Origin: Chryseobacterium limigenitum
GTDB taxonomy: Bacteria > Bacteroidota > Bacteroidia > Flavobacteriales > Weeksellaceae
DNA length: 50,696 nucleotides
Assembly: GCF_900114875.1 (NCBI RefSeq)
Contig: NZ_FPKW01000026.1
Coordinates: forward strand, 1 to 50,696
Direction of reading: 5' to 3'
Below the pieces are notes generated by a model. It saw nothing but the letters and a program-made list of their open reading frames with translations. It was not told the DNA's origin and did no database searches. This document shows, piece after piece, positions 50,608 to 50,696 of the stretch (the stretch's first letter is position 1; each line of letters opens with the position of its first letter). A program made the translations under genes and the position numbers.

Positions 50608-50615
50608 CAAAGATA
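50608..50615 (-). promoter_or_regulatory. Promoter of the YciO/Sua5-type gene, near-leaderless
   Basis: The minus-strand box TATCTTTG ends 4 bases before the ATG at 50603, so the mRNA would start at or near the start codon. It also argues against the longer reading frame. Confidence 0.65.
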
Positions 50616-50685
50616 CAAATATTAAAATAGTTTTCATAAAACTCCTTTATTTAAAAGAAAAATTAGGATTTTAAAAAAAATGTCG

Positions 50686-50693
50686 TACATTTG
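50686..50693 (+). promoter_or_regulatory. Promoter of the next gene, outside the window
   Basis: TACATTTG then CAA is a perfect TAnnTTTG box at the right edge; it must drive a gene that starts after 50696. Confidence 0.7.
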
Positions 50694-50696
50694 CAA

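Noticed and set aside
1..50696. CRISPR array, tRNA or rRNA genes
   Set aside because: Read on both strands, no regular spaced repeats and no cloverleaf or rRNA-like segments were found by eye.

Overview
The window looks like a chromosomal segment of a Flavobacteriia member close to Chryseobacterium (Weeksellaceae). The evidence is low GC, several Bacteroidetes-type promoters (TAnnTTTG), signal peptides ending in xAQ, and familiar gene types such as a histone H1-like peptide, a YciO-like protein and adjacent ParE/ParC-type topoisomerase genes. The genus assignment is from recognition, not from a search. No tRNA, rRNA or CRISPR array was seen.

1-7.2 kb is the accessory part. It opens with the 3' end of an IS982-type transposase gene and its terminal repeat. 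Then come three same-strand genes for secreted proteins, a small unknown gene, two helix-turn-helix genes, a short truncated-looking paralog, and three more secreted proteins. All six full-length secreted proteins share a GA-x-x-Y...DGxxW module, followed by a C-terminal region resembling a C1q/TNF-like jelly roll. This is the best candidate for an undescribed surface system.

7.3-20 kb holds a secreted CE1-type esterase, a Mug-type uracil-DNA glycosylase, the oxidative pentose phosphate operon (gnd-zwf-pgl), a VOC protein, a MarR-UspA pair with a 24-bp palindrome at its promoter, a ClC transporter with CBS domains, and a Bcr/CflA-type MFS exporter downstream of an AraC regulator.

20-36.5 kb is mostly housekeeping: a SNF2 helicase, a 58-aa histone H1-like gene, a secreted M28 peptidase, a LolA-like secreted protein, an RDD membrane protein, Tex, a YceI lipoprotein, a DUF1294 protein, TypA/BipA, a GH10-like lipoprotein, ferritin and YchF. 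Two copies of a long palindromic intergenic repeat flank the SNF2/H1 block.

36.6-50.7 kb holds a calcium-repeat lipoprotein convergent with a 52-aa double-glycine-leader peptide (bacteriocin-like), a second AraC regulator with an SDR oxidoreductase, a class I aminotransferase, topoisomerase IV genes (parE, an unknown two-TM gene, parC), a rhomboid protease, decayed coding traces, prmC-yaaA, a CPBP protease and a YciO/Sua5-type protein. Most operons end in clear hairpin terminators. In two cases the stop codon lies within the hairpin.
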